Assembly: GCA_003232965.1 (NCBI GenBank)
Contig: QIKG01000090.1
Span: 1-5,962, forward strand
Direction: 5' to 3'
Length of the DNA: 5,962 bases
Source: Oceanospirillales bacterium
GTDB lineage: Bacteria > Pseudomonadota > Gammaproteobacteria > Xanthomonadales > SZUA-36
A model generated the notes under the pieces. The model did no database searches. It was not told where the DNA came from and was given only the letters and a program-made list of their open reading frames with translations. Position 1 is the first letter of the stretch. The number at the start of each line of letters is the position of its first letter. This document shows, in pieces, positions 5,941-5,962 of this stretch. Made by a program: the position numbers and the translations under genes.

Positions 5941-5962
5941 TTAAATATCCAGAGTCTGAGGT
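5941..5962 (-). CDS. rplM: 50S ribosomal protein L13, last codons only
   Basis: On the minus strand the bases read P-Q-T-L-D-I then TAA, matching the E. coli L13 end QPQVLDI. The position immediately before rpsI is the standard rplM-rpsI operon order. Only six residues and the stop lie inside the window, so identification rests on this short match together with the conserved gene order. Confidence 0.85.

Overview
The window reads as chromosomal DNA of a gammaproteobacterium, probably marine or aquatic. The evidence is an EF-G of the second-paralogue type known from Vibrio and other marine gammaproteobacteria, an rplM-rpsI pair ending in typical gammaproteobacterial residues, a DcaP-like outer-membrane porin fragment, and REP-like GTGGGCAT...ATGCCCAC palindromes. 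Genus and order cannot be decided from this sequence alone.

Layout. Positions 1-1595 (minus) hold the first 531 codons of an elongation factor G, cut by the window edge, with a plausible promoter upstream. Positions 1808-2344 (minus) encode a RimJ/RimL-type GNAT acetyltransferase, and 2431-4374 (minus) a complete acetyl-CoA synthetase (acs). The GNAT lies 86 bp downstream of acs on the same strand and may be co-transcribed with it. A perfect 9-bp inverted repeat sits in the gap between them. A 199-bp divergent intergenic region separates acs from a plus-strand ORF at 4574-5101. That ORF looks like the start of a signal peptide joined directly to the C-terminal part of a DcaP-like porin, so it is probably an internally deleted relic.

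Positions 5102-5420 contain no credible gene. They hold three copies of a palindromic REP-like element (two direct, one inverted) interleaved with 48-50 bp repeats, followed by a strong bidirectional terminator. To the right, on the minus strand, lie rplM (only its last codons), rpsI (complete) and a tRNA-Gln(CUG), apparently one transcription unit that ends at the same terminator.

Functional picture. The right end is translation machinery (L13, S9, tRNA-Gln) and the left end a translation factor. The middle is acetate activation (Acs) beside a small acetyltransferase and a decayed outer-membrane channel. No wholly novel system is evident. The best leads are the internally deleted porin, the composite repeat cluster, the acs-GNAT adjacency and the tRNA attached to the rplM-rpsI operon.
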